Shown: positions 34,952-43,567 of the stretch, piece after piece
Layout: every line of letters starts with the position of its first letter
How positions within the stretch are numbered: the stretch's first letter is position 1
Source: an uncultured Clostridium sp.
GTDB taxonomy: Bacteria > Bacillota > Clostridia > Lachnospirales > Lachnospiraceae
Reading direction: 5' to 3'
Assembly (NCBI GenBank): GCA_900555045.1
Contig: USJW01000002.1
Span: 32,274-96,273, forward strand
Length of the DNA: 64,000 nucleotides
Notes under the pieces: generated by a model
What the model saw: only the letters and a program-made list of their open reading frames with translations
Database searches by the model: none
What the model was told of the DNA's origin: nothing
Translations under genes and position numbers: made by a program

Positions 34952-35680
34952 CTAGCTCAGCGACTTCGCCAAATCCCGGTTGGCGTTTGCCATGGCCTGG
35001 TTCCAGGCGCGGATCTCCTCCATGGACGGGCGGACACCGTTTTTGATGGCCTCCCTGCAGGGGCTTATGACGTGGCCCTCGTTGGCGGCAAGGCCCTCGC
35101 AGACCGAGGCCAGCTGCGGCGCGATCTCGCCGGGGATGACGGTAAAGCCGTGGATGTCGGCGTGAATCAGGTCGCCGGGGCGGATTTCCAGCCCGCAGAG
35201 GATCACTGGGCAGTCGATGGCCTCCACGTGGATGTAGGCGTGGGACACCAGCACATGGGTTGACATAAAGTTGAAGCCCACGCTGTCACCGGCGGGGATA
35301 TCCCGCACGCCCCCGGCCGTCAGCGTGCCAACTGCGCCCAGGGATTTAAAAATGCTGGCCTGCACCTCGCCCCAGAAGGAGCCCAGGGGCTGCGGGTCGA
35401 TGTCCTGGATGCAGATAATGGACGGGCCGTCCACGTTCCGGGCGTTCTCGTACAGCTTGAGCTTCAGCTCTTTCTGCTCCGGCGTCTCCGGGAACATGGC
35501 CCCGATCTTTGCGGTCACCGCGTAGCCCACCATGGGGGTCTGAAAGTCCCCGCTGCGCTGCACCATCCCCGGCCGGCCAAAGCCGCAGGTTTTGGGGCGG
35601 AGGTTAAACAGCTCGATGGCGTTGCAGATGGTGGGGGTGTCGAATTGTTTGAGGGAGTTGAAAAGTTCGTTGTCTGACAT
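34952..35680 (-). CDS. RraA-like / 4-hydroxy-4-methyl-2-oxoglutarate aldolase-fold protein
   Basis: A 242-residue protein of the RraA/HMG-aldolase fold (once called dimethylmenaquinone methyltransferase). It has FDTPTICNAIELFN near the N-terminus, GTLTAGGVRDIP with the conserved Arg-Asp that holds the metal and substrate, and PVILCGLEIRPGDLIHAD. Known relatives cleave 4-hydroxy-2-oxo acids or decarboxylate oxaloacetate. Others only bind RNase E, which this phylum lacks. The ATG at 35680 follows GGAGGT. It is divergent from a second LysR gene, so a role in a 2-oxo-acid pathway is likely. Confidence 0.82.
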   Translation of the reverse strand: MSDNELFNSLKQFDTPTICNAIELFNLRPKTCGFGRPGMVQRSGDFQTPMVGYAVTAKIGAMFPETPEQKELKLKLYENARNVDGPSIICIQDIDPQPLGSFWGEVQASIFKSLGAVGTLTAGGVRDIPAGDSVGFNFMSTHVLVSHAYIHVEAIDCPVILCGLEIRPGDLIHADIHGFTVIPGEIAPQLASVCEGLAANEGHVISPCREAIKNGVRPSMEEIRAWNQAMANANRDLAKSLS

Positions 35681-35859
35681 AGGGGGTACCTCCAAAGGAT
35701 TTATTTTTTGTTGATTTTCAGCCGGAGGAGACGTTTGTGGTGTTGCTCCAGCGTGTGGGCAGAGACATCCATACAGTCAAGTATAACATTGTGGTTACTA
35801 AAAAGATAGCTTGGCAGGGCGTTTTACTGAAATGATTCAGGAAGTGAATCCCCCCATAA

Positions 35860-35888
35860 TTTACATTAATTTTCACCTGTGATATACT
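35860..35888 (+). promoter_or_regulatory. Promoter of the second lysR gene
   Basis: TTTACA (35860-35865), a 17-bp spacer and TATACT (35883-35888), 48 bases before the TTG start. Confidence 0.7.
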
Positions 35889-35935
35889 CTCAACAGAACA
35901 GAAAATCACATGACCTGAACCGGGAGGGAGCGGCT

Positions 35936-36871
35936 TTGACTTCAAATGAATTGTTGTATGTGAAAACCATAGCGGACGAGCGAAGCATCACAAGGGCCGC
36001 GAAAAAGCTGCACATATCTCAGCCTTCCCTCACACAGGCCGTCCATCGGATCGAGCAGGATTTAGGAGCCGTGCTGTTTGTGCGAACATCGGCGGGAACC
36101 CAGCTCACGGAGGCGGGAAAACGCTATTATGCGATGGCGGATGAGATTCTCAACATTTACCAGAACTTTAAGAGGGAGCTTCAGGAAGCGCATGAGGACG
36201 TGAGAGGAGCTCTGGCGATCGGCGCGTCCTGGTATATCTCCACCTATTATCTCACGGAGGCGATCTCCGCTTACTGTATGGAGTACCCGCTTGTGGAGGT
36301 TAGCCTGACAGAGAAAAATACGTCTGAATTGGATGAACTGTTTAAGCGCGGGGAGCTGGATCTCATCTTTATCCACCGCTGTCCGTTTGAGCAGGAGCCG
36401 CCGCCAAAGTCCCTGAATGTGCGCGTGATCCGCCGGGAGCGCCTGTGCCTTGTGGCCCCGGCCAGCTTGAATCTGTCGCGCCGCGCGCAGGAGCGTGAAA
36501 ACTATGAGCACCCGGTGCTGGATTTGAATGAGATCCGTGAAATTCCGGTAGTGAGATTCAGGGAGGTCCAGCGGATCCGCCAGATTGTAGACTATGTGAT
36601 GGACCAGGCCCGGGTCAGCCCGCCCACGCTTTTGTCCACCTACGGGTTCCAGAATGCGTTGGAGCTGGCGGTCAGCTCCAACGCGATCACCTTTTTGCCG
36701 GAGAGATTCATAGACGGCCCGGCGGCCTCCGGATATCCTGTGGAGGTGTTCGACATTGACCGGCGCTTTGACTTGTACTGGGATATCTGCATGTGCTACC
36801 GGAACCAGGAGACATATCCGACGGCGATGCAGCGCCTTTTGGGCCTTCTGGAACGCCGGCCGCTCGCTTAA
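35936..36871 (+). CDS. LysR family regulator, divergent to the RraA-like gene
   Basis: A 311-residue LysR protein. The HTH is LLYVKTIADERSITRAAKKL plus HISQPSLTQAVHRIEQDLG, and the effector domain begins near residue 92. The best start is TTG at 35936, which follows GGGAGGGAGCGGCT. No ATG is suitably placed. It is divergent from the RraA-like gene and convergent with the YfcC/hydrolase operon, so it may control either or both. Confidence 0.9.
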   Translation: MTSNELLYVKTIADERSITRAAKKLHISQPSLTQAVHRIEQDLGAVLFVRTSAGTQLTEAGKRYYAMADEILNIYQNFKRELQEAHEDVRGALAIGASWYISTYYLTEAISAYCMEYPLVEVSLTEKNTSELDELFKRGELDLIFIHRCPFEQEPPPKSLNVRVIRRERLCLVAPASLNLSRRAQERENYEHPVLDLNEIREIPVVRFREVQRIRQIVDYVMDQARVSPPTLLSTYGFQNALELAVSSNAITFLPERFIDGPAASGYPVEVFDIDRRFDLYWDICMCYRNQETYPTAMQRLLGLLERRPLA

Positions 36872-36877
36872 AAATGC

Positions 36878-36926
36878 AAAAATCCTGGCATGCTTTGGCT
36901 GTGAAAGCCGCGCATGCCAGGATTTT
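36878..36926. terminator. Terminator between second lysR gene and the YfcC gene
   Basis: CAAAAATCCTGGCATGC pairs with GCATGCCAGGATTTTG, a long stem with A and T flanks, so it can work in both directions. Confidence 0.9.
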
Positions 36927-36932
36927 GTGATT

Positions 36933-38315
36933 TTATGAGTAATGGATAATAGTTGCCAGCATCAAAAGCACTGCAGCTGCCACCGTCCAGAGCGCGAACA
37001 GTTTGATTGCGTATTTAAACCACTTGGTAAAGGGAATGTTGGCGAAGCCCACAAACCCCATGGTTGCCGCGGCGTGGGGAAGGATAAAGTTGCAGAATCC
37101 GTCGCCGAAGTTAAAGGCCAGGACGGCTGTCTGACGGCTCATTCCAACCAGATCTGCCACCGGGATGAAGATTGGCATGGTGATTGCAGCCTGGCCACTG
37201 CCGGAGGTCACAAAAAAGTTGATGATGATGTGCATGATCAGCATGGCTGGCGCCTGCAGCAGGCGCGGGAAGATCCCGAGGAGGCTGGCCAGCCCGTTTA
37301 CCACCGTGTCCATCACGTTTCCGGCGGTCAGGATTCCGGATATGGCATACGCAAAGCCTATGAGCATGCCGGTGGTGGCCATTCCCTTCACCCCGTTCAT
37401 AAAGCAGGCGCACATTTTATTGACAGGCATGCGCATCACGAGGCCGGACAATAAACCCATATAAAGGAAAATGGCGGCTGAACTGCCAAAGGACAGTTCG
37501 CGGAAAATGGCCACGTAAATCATGTAACCGATGCACAGCGCCACCACCACGGCCACGGGAATATGCTTTTTTTCAAAATCAGGGACAGATCCGGTTTCAA
37601 AAGCATCGGAGCCCAGCTCAATCCCGTATACCAGGCTTTTCTCGGGATTTTTGCGTACCATCTCTGCATATCGGACCACAAACAGAATGGATATGATCAG
37701 AAACGGGACCATGCAGAACAGGCGGTAGCCCATCCCGGAGAAGGTGGCCAACTCGGCGATACTCTGGGCGGTGCCCGTGTTGGGCAGATTCATGGCTCCG
37801 CAGGAGAACCCCACAGCTCCCCCGAGCATAATGATGGAGATTCCCACGATCGCGTCATAGCCCATGGCCGTGGCGATGACGATCCCCAAGGGGGCGAACG
37901 GTATGAAGTAATTCAGATTGATCGGGATACACAGCAGCGCGAATATTGTCATTAAAAATGCGATCACGAACCACTCTTTTCCCTTTGCCTTTCGGCTGAG
38001 TGTCCCAGCCGCTCCCTGGAACATACCGGACTCCAGGACAATTCCCAGTCCGCCCCCCGCGCACAGCAGCGCGAATATGATGGAGCGGGCACTGTCCAGA
38101 CCCGCGTACACATAGTTCAAAATGGTCAGTGGATTGACCGGTGAGCGCTCAATATAGTGGAAGCTCCCAGCCACAACCATTGTTTTTCCGGCCTCGTTCT
38201 TGACCCGCTCAAAGCTTCCGGCAGGGATCAGATAGGTCAGCGCCGCGGCAATCAGCATCACAAAAAAGATAATTGCCAGAGAATGAGGTACATTTAATGA
38301 TTTTTTCTCTTTCAT
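36933..38315 (-). CDS. YfcC family / DcuC-like C4-dicarboxylate-type carrier
   Basis: A 460-residue membrane protein with about 11-12 helices. It has the YfcC opening VPHSLAIIFFVMLIAAALTY-LIPAGSF, then PINLNYFIPFAPLGIVIATA, FSCGAMNLPNTGTAQSIAEL and FVTSGSGQAAITMPI. Relatives include arginine/ornithine and C4-dicarboxylate carriers, so the substrate is open. A GGGGAGGAAGACAG site precedes the ATG. It overlaps the end of the alpha/beta hydrolase gene by 4 nt (ATGA), so import and hydrolysis may be coupled. Confidence 0.87.
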   Translation of the reverse strand: MKEKKSLNVPHSLAIIFFVMLIAAALTYLIPAGSFERVKNEAGKTMVVAGSFHYIERSPVNPLTILNYVYAGLDSARSIIFALLCAGGGLGIVLESGMFQGAAGTLSRKAKGKEWFVIAFLMTIFALLCIPINLNYFIPFAPLGIVIATAMGYDAIVGISIIMLGGAVGFSCGAMNLPNTGTAQSIAELATFSGMGYRLFCMVPFLIISILFVVRYAEMVRKNPEKSLVYGIELGSDAFETGSVPDFEKKHIPVAVVVALCIGYMIYVAIFRELSFGSSAAIFLYMGLLSGLVMRMPVNKMCACFMNGVKGMATTGMLIGFAYAISGILTAGNVMDTVVNGLASLLGIFPRLLQAPAMLIMHIIINFFVTSGSGQAAITMPIFIPVADLVGMSRQTAVLAFNFGDGFCNFILPHAAATMGFVGFANIPFTKWFKYAIKLFALWTVAAAVLLMLATIIHYS

Positions 38316-39391
38316 CTGTCTTCCTCCCCTAGATCCGGTATTTTACTGCTCAGCCACCCCTGTATATACGCCGCAATTTCAAGGTTGTTCTTTTCCAGCA
38401 TCATCATATGCCCGTTTCCATGAATTCCCACGTCGGCCAGCTTTACAAAGTCATGTTCCACTCCCAGCTGCCTTAACACGTGGGAGGTCAGGTGATCGTA
38501 CTGTGCGTGGTACGAGGCCTCCGCGGTCAGAATAAGGATTGGTATCTGCGCCAGGTGCGGGAGGCGGTGCTCGTGATCATTTAACACCCAGCCGTCGCAT
38601 TCCCCCTCTGTGGCGGAGTGATGAAGCGTCAGCTGAAAGTCGCTGACGGATTGAACCGGCGGCTCAAAATGGAGCGGCAGCTCAGAAATTCCGTAGTTTT
38701 TAGCCAGGCTGCAGGAGCGGTCATTGGAAAATGGCGGGCCGGACGGCTCCAGCGCCACAATTGCCTTCACCATGTCCGGGTATGCATCCGCAATATTCCA
38801 GCCGAACGGGCCCGCCTGGGAGTGGGTAAGCAGAATGGCTGGGCCGGTCTTTCTGAGGAGATCCTTGGCGCAGTTAAGCACCAGCTTCTGGGAGAGGGCG
38901 TTGTCCGGCAGGTATTCCACCTGGGAAGCGGCGAACTGGTCAAACACTTCCGTGCCGATGGCCCTGCCATTTTCAGGCCACTGGGTGTGAAGCGGGGCGG
39001 TAGGCCAACTCCCGTGATCGGATGTAAAGCGCTGCTCCAGGGCTTCCACAGGATGGAACGTTCTGGGTCCGTCCTCCTGCGGGTGGTAAGCGGAGCGGCC
39101 TCTGGCGGGCTGTTCTGCGAGGTAAACGACATACCCCTGATTGACGAAATAGTCGGCCCACCCCATGCGGCCGTCCGGAGTCCCCAGCCAGTTTACGTTT
39201 GTCTGCCCGGCACCGTGAAACAGGATCATTGGGTACGGTGACCGTATCATTTTGGGCACATAAACCTCCACAAACATCTGTCCGCCCATATGCCGCTTTC
39301 CGGGATCCCCCTTATAGGTACCTCCCACATAAAAATACCCCCTGGCCTTAAGGCCTGACTGCTCGATTACAGCAACATTCAATTTTGACAA
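38312..39391 (-). CDS. Alpha/beta hydrolase
   Basis: A 359-residue serine hydrolase. It has an oxyanion-type HGAGQTNVNW near residue 59, the nucleophile LLTHSQAGPFGW, and a C-terminal His in GIHGNGHMMMLEKN. The best start is TTG at 39391 (protein begins MSKLNVAVIEQSG), which follows GGGAGGTAGCACT. The longer frame to 39496 lacks any site. No signal peptide is present. It is first of two genes with the YfcC carrier. Esterases of this shape act on varied esters and the substrate is unknown. Confidence 0.82.
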   Translation of the reverse strand: MSKLNVAVIEQSGLKARGYFYVGGTYKGDPGKRHMGGQMFVEVYVPKMIRSPYPMILFHGAGQTNVNWLGTPDGRMGWADYFVNQGYVVYLAEQPARGRSAYHPQEDGPRTFHPVEALEQRFTSDHGSWPTAPLHTQWPENGRAIGTEVFDQFAASQVEYLPDNALSQKLVLNCAKDLLRKTGPAILLTHSQAGPFGWNIADAYPDMVKAIVALEPSGPPFSNDRSCSLAKNYGISELPLHFEPPVQSVSDFQLTLHHSATEGECDGWVLNDHEHRLPHLAQIPILILTAEASYHAQYDHLTSHVLRQLGVEHDFVKLADVGIHGNGHMMMLEKNNLEIAAYIQGWLSSKIPDLGEEDR

Positions 39392-39540
39392 AGTGCTACC
39401 TCCCTGTGAATCAATTTGTACCGGCCGGTACCTCATAACAAAATTATACGGGAGATTGCAGGCCAGGAGGAAATACCATTCTCCAATTTTGCTCATAACA
39501 AAAACCTATGGGGGACGGAAGGACAACCCCAAAAAAAGAC

Positions 39541-39575
39541 AAAGAAAAAGTAGATACCTTCATATCTACCTTTTC
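39541..39575 (-). terminator. gcv operon terminator
   Basis: Minus strand GTAGATA-TGAAG-GTATCTAC is followed by TTTTTCTTTG, just beyond the lpdA stop. Confidence 0.8.
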
Positions 39576-39593
39576 CTGTATCATTCCCTAGTC

Positions 39594-40967
39594 CTATCTC
39601 ACCGCTTCCCCAATCCCCTCGCAGAACGTAGGATGCGGGAACACCACCTTTGCCAGGTCCTCCAAGGTCAGCCCGTTCACGATCGCCGCAGAGAACTGGC
39701 TCACCATGTCGGTCGCCCGCGCGCACATCATCTGCGCGCCGAGAATGCGGTGGGTGTCCGCGGCGGCCACCACCTTGATGAAGCCGCGCTCCTGGCCGCT
39801 GAGGATGGATTTGCCGTTGGCGCCCATCACATATTTGCGGGATATAATCTCGATTCCCGCCGCCTTGGCCTCGTCCGCGGTGATCCCGGCGCAGCCGATC
39901 TCCGGGTCCGTGTACACACATCCGGGGATCACGGACAGGTCGATCCCCGGCTCCTTCCCGGCCATTACCGCCACAGCGTTTCGCCCCTGGGCGGTGGCCG
40001 CGTGGGCCAGCTGGACGCCGCCAATGACGTCCCCGATGGCGAAAATTCCGGGCACGCTGGTCTCAAAGTGTTCGTTCACACGGATGCGCCCGCGGTCCAT
40101 GGCCATGGACTTCACGGCCTCCGAGGCGTCTTCGGCGAACAGCCCGCTTGTGCACGCGCGCCGCCCGGTTGCGATGAGCACCCGGTCCCCGGCCGCCTCG
40201 GCCGGCTTCTCCTTCTCGGTGTACCGGCAGATCAGGGAATTGTCCGCGCCCGCCGCGATTTCCTGGACGGACGCCGAGGTGTGGATGTCCACGCCCCGCT
40301 TCTTCATGATCATTTTCAGGTTCTGGGAGATCTCCTTGTCCATGTTGGCCAGGATGCGCTCCAGCGCCTCGATGACGGTCACCCGGCAGCCCAGAGCGCT
40401 GTAGACCGAGGCGAACTCCATACCGATGACGCCGCCGCCGATGATAATGAGGTGGCCCGGCAGTGTGTTACAGTCCAGCAGCTCGTCGCTGGTGATCACA
40501 CCCGGCAGGTTGGCCCCGGGGATGGGGGGAACCGCGGGGGTGGAGCCGGTTGCGATGAGGATGTGCGCGGCCGCAAGCTCAGTGCCCTCGGGGTCGATCC
40601 GCACAAGGCCCGAGTCCACGATCGCGGCCGAGCCCTGGATGACGGTCACGCGGTTCGCCTTCATCAGGGAGGCGATTCCGCCGCGCAGCTGTTCCACCAC
40701 CTGGTTTTTTCTGGCGATGAGCTGTTCCATGTCGCAGCGGATCCCGTCCGCTGTGAGCCCCATGGGGGCCGCGCCGCATACCTCGCGGTAGAGCTCGGCG
40801 GTGTGCAGCAAGGTTTTTGTGGGGATGCAGCCGCGGTTTAAGCAGGTTCCGCCCAGCTCCCGCCGCTCCACCAGAGCGGTTTTAAGGCCAAGCTTCGCGG
40901 CCTCGATGGCCGCCTCGTAGCCCCCGGGGCCGGCGCCGATTACGATGAGATCATATCTGTCTGCCAT
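39594..40967 (-). CDS. lpdA: Dihydrolipoyl dehydrogenase (glycine cleavage L-protein)
   Basis: Re-oxidises dihydrolipoyl-H-protein with NAD+. The 457-residue flavoprotein has the FAD fold DLIVIGAGPGGYEAA, the redox disulphide Cys42/Cys47 in GGTCLNRGCIPTK, an NAD fold IIIGGGVIGMEFA and the C-terminal active-site His-Glu in HPTFCEGIGEAV. AGGAAAGGG precedes the ATG. It is the last gene of the gcv operon, so it likely serves glycine cleavage first of all. Confidence 0.96.
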   Translation of the reverse strand: MADRYDLIVIGAGPGGYEAAIEAAKLGLKTALVERRELGGTCLNRGCIPTKTLLHTAELYREVCGAAPMGLTADGIRCDMEQLIARKNQVVEQLRGGIASLMKANRVTVIQGSAAIVDSGLVRIDPEGTELAAAHILIATGSTPAVPPIPGANLPGVITSDELLDCNTLPGHLIIIGGGVIGMEFASVYSALGCRVTVIEALERILANMDKEISQNLKMIMKKRGVDIHTSASVQEIAAGADNSLICRYTEKEKPAEAAGDRVLIATGRRACTSGLFAEDASEAVKSMAMDRGRIRVNEHFETSVPGIFAIGDVIGGVQLAHAATAQGRNAVAVMAGKEPGIDLSVIPGCVYTDPEIGCAGITADEAKAAGIEIISRKYVMGANGKSILSGQERGFIKVVAAADTHRILGAQMMCARATDMVSQFSAAIVNGLTLEDLAKVVFPHPTFCEGIGEAVR

Positions 40968-41007
40968 ATATTTTTCCCTTTCCTGGTTCTTATAATTGAA
41001 TCGCGGG

Positions 41008-42033
41008 TCAAAAACTTTCGGCGATCAGGCCTTTGATGTCGGGGAGCATCTGGGATAAGACGGTCTCCGCCGCCCCCGCCTCGCCAGTTTCCCGCCAGCT
41101 CTCCGCCAGCTGATCCACCGCCGCCCAAAGCCCCTCCCGGCCGCAGCGGCACCCGACAAGGGCCTGGGGCAGCCGCGCGATGAAATCCGGGTCCATGGCG
41201 TCGGAGTAGGCGGCGGCCTCCAGCACGACCCCGCGGTCCACGTGGAGCTGCAACTGAATATCGCCCCAGCCAAAGCGGCGGGACAGCTCGTAGTCGAAGG
41301 ACAATTTTCGCCCGTATTTCCACTGGTCGGAGGCGAAGCGGCTGGTCAATTGTTCGATTTCCCCGGCCGGGAGCTCCGACTCGTCCATGCGTCGGGGGGT
41401 CAGGCCGTACACTTGGGAGAACGCGTCCACCAGCGCCTCCTTTAACTGCGCGATGGTCAGCCCCGGCAGCAGCTCCCGCAGGTTCACCACCCGGGATTTC
41501 ACCGAGGAGACGCTCTTTGCGGCCAGCTTTTCCCTGGAAACGCTGAGATACCGGGCCATCTGCCCGGTGTCCACGTCCACCAGCAGCGTGCCGTGGTGAC
41601 AGCAGTAATCGCCGCTCTGGTAAAAGGCGTTGCCGGAAAATTTGCGCCCGTCCACGGTCACGTCGTTGCGCCCGGTCTTCTCGCTGTGGATCCCCAGCTC
41701 CCTTAAGGCCTCGATGATCACGTCCAGCTGGCGGCCCACATTGTAGTCGGCGCGCCTGGCGATGAAGGTGAAATTCAGGTTCCCCAGGTCGTGGAACACG
41801 GCCCCGCCGCCGGAGAGACGACGCGCCAGATAGCCCCCGTCCTCCTCCAGAACCCCCACACGGCACTCCTTGAAGCAGTTCTGGTTTTTCCCGATCACCA
41901 CGGTGCGGTGATTCTGCCACAGAAAGAGGATGCACTCCCCCTCCGCCACATGGCTTGTCATATATTCCTCCATGGCCAGGTTTTTGTAAGGCCATGTGTT
42001 GTCTGTCTCAATCCAGGTCAATGTATGAATCAT
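41008..42033 (-). CDS. lplA: Lipoate-protein ligase
   Basis: Attaches lipoate to the H-protein lysine using ATP. The 341-residue protein has the ligase core RRLSGGGAVFHDLGNLNFT, the lipoyl-AMP lysine motif GRNDVTVDGRKFSGNA, HHGTLLVDVD, and the C-terminal accessory domain (about 250-341). It sits inside the gcv operon between gcvPB and lpdA, which ties lipoylation to H-protein supply. A weak GGATGGG precedes the ATG. The gap to gcvPB is 86 nt. Confidence 0.94.
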   Translation of the reverse strand: MIHTLTWIETDNTWPYKNLAMEEYMTSHVAEGECILFLWQNHRTVVIGKNQNCFKECRVGVLEEDGGYLARRLSGGGAVFHDLGNLNFTFIARRADYNVGRQLDVIIEALRELGIHSEKTGRNDVTVDGRKFSGNAFYQSGDYCCHHGTLLVDVDTGQMARYLSVSREKLAAKSVSSVKSRVVNLRELLPGLTIAQLKEALVDAFSQVYGLTPRRMDESELPAGEIEQLTSRFASDQWKYGRKLSFDYELSRRFGWGDIQLQLHVDRGVVLEAAAYSDAMDPDFIARLPQALVGCRCGREGLWAAVDQLAESWRETGEAGAAETVLSQMLPDIKGLIAESF

Positions 42034-42119
42034 GCTTTCCCATCCTGTCTCTGCGGTTAATATTCCGCCCGCCCTCCGGCCGTGAGGCGTTTGGGCGGGC
42101 GGATGAACGAATGCATTCG

Positions 42120-43565
42120 TCAGTCTTTGTTTTCCCAGGTGTAGCGCAGCACCGGTTTGCGGGCCGCGGTGACCTCGTCGGGCCGCCCGATGGGCGTGTT
42201 GTGTGGAGCGCTGTGGAGCGCCTGTGGATTGTTCAGCGCTTCCTCGTAAATTTTGTGGAAAACTTCGATGGCCTCGTCCAGAGTCTCCCGGGACTCGGTC
42301 TCCGTGGGCTCCACCATCAGCGCCTCGTGGACGATCAGCGGGAAGTACATCGTCGGCGGGTGGATGCCGTAGTCCAGCAGCGCCTTGGCCACATCCATGG
42401 CGGTCACGCCGTTGTCATGCTTTAGGTGCTCCAGGGACATGACAAACTCGTGCATGCAGGTCTCGTCGTAGGCCATCTGGTACACGTCGGAGAGCTTCAC
42501 GCGCATGTAGTTGGCGTTTAACACCGCGTTCTTCGCGGCCTCCGGTATGCCCTCGCGCCCCAGGGTCAGGATGTAGGCCAGGGCCTTTACCACCACCAGG
42601 AAGTTGCCGTAGAACTGCTTCACGCTGCCGATGGACTCCCCGGCCCGCTTGAAGGCCAGCTGTCCGTCCGCGCCGCGCTCAGCCCGAACGCCCGGCAGGA
42701 ACGGGGCAAGGAATTCCTTGCAGCCCACCGGGCCGCTTCCGGGGCCGCCTCCTCCGTGGGGCGTTGAGAAGGTCTTGTGCAGGTTCAAGTGGACCACGTC
42801 GAAGCCCATGTCGCCGGGCCGGACAATTCCCATGACCGCGTTCAAATTGGCGCCGTCGTAGTAGCAGAGGCCGCCCGCCTGGTGCACGATCTCAGTGATC
42901 TCCAGGATATTTTTGTCGAACAGTCCAACCGTGTTGGGGTTTGTCAGCATGAGCCCCGCCGTGTCCTCGCCGACCGCGTTTCTCAGCTGGTCCAAGTCCA
43001 CGCAGCCGTCCTCGCGGGACGGGATACTGATTACCTGGTAGCCGCACATGGAGGCGCTTGCCGGGTTGGTGCCGTGGGCGGAGTCCGGGACGATGATCTT
43101 GGTCCGCTTTGTGTCCCCGCGGTGCACATGGTAGGCCTTGATTAACAGCAGGCCGGTGAACTCGCCGTGCGCTCCGGCCGCAGGCTGGAAGGTCATGGCG
43201 TCCATGCCGGTGATCTCGCAGAGCAGCTGTTCTGCGGTGTTTAATACCTCCATGGCGCCCTGCACGGTGTGCTCCGGCTGGAGCGGGTGCAGCTTTTTAA
43301 AGCCGGGAAGCGCGGCGGCCTCCTCGTTGACCTTGGGATTATATTTCATGGTGCAGGAGCCCAGGGGGTAAAATCCGTCGTTGACCCCGTGGGTTCTCCC
43401 CGCCAGCTGGGTGTAGTGGCGGCTGATCTCGTTTTCCGACATCTGCGGCAGGCGCGGCTTTGCGGCCCGCTTCATGGAGCCGTCAATCTCGGCTGCGGGC
43501 ACGTCGCAGGGCGGAAGCAGGCTTAAATGGCGTCCTTCCATGCCTTTCTCAAATACCAGCTTCAT
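42120..43565 (-). CDS. gcvPB: Glycine dehydrogenase (decarboxylating) subunit 2
   Basis: The PLP-binding half of the two-subunit P-protein, which decarboxylates glycine and passes the aminomethyl group to H-protein lipoate. The 481-residue chain has the PLP lysine Lys264 in LNLHKTFSTPHGGGGPGSGP, a Gly-rich loop and PDSAHGTNPASA. It starts 2 nt beyond the gcvPA stop codon, with a GGTGGG-type site inside gcvPA. Two-gene P-protein is the normal layout in Gram-positive bacteria. Confidence 0.97.
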   Translation of the reverse strand: MKLVFEKGMEGRHLSLLPPCDVPAAEIDGSMKRAAKPRLPQMSENEISRHYTQLAGRTHGVNDGFYPLGSCTMKYNPKVNEEAAALPGFKKLHPLQPEHTVQGAMEVLNTAEQLLCEITGMDAMTFQPAAGAHGEFTGLLLIKAYHVHRGDTKRTKIIVPDSAHGTNPASASMCGYQVISIPSREDGCVDLDQLRNAVGEDTAGLMLTNPNTVGLFDKNILEITEIVHQAGGLCYYDGANLNAVMGIVRPGDMGFDVVHLNLHKTFSTPHGGGGPGSGPVGCKEFLAPFLPGVRAERGADGQLAFKRAGESIGSVKQFYGNFLVVVKALAYILTLGREGIPEAAKNAVLNANYMRVKLSDVYQMAYDETCMHEFVMSLEHLKHDNGVTAMDVAKALLDYGIHPPTMYFPLIVHEALMVEPTETESRETLDEAIEVFHKIYEEALNNPQALHSAPHNTPIGRPDEVTAARKPVLRYTWENKD

Positions 43566-43567
43566 AC

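Noticed and set aside
39393..40841. 482-codon plus-strand frame
   Set aside because: Antisense to lpdA; long only because of GC-rich third positions.
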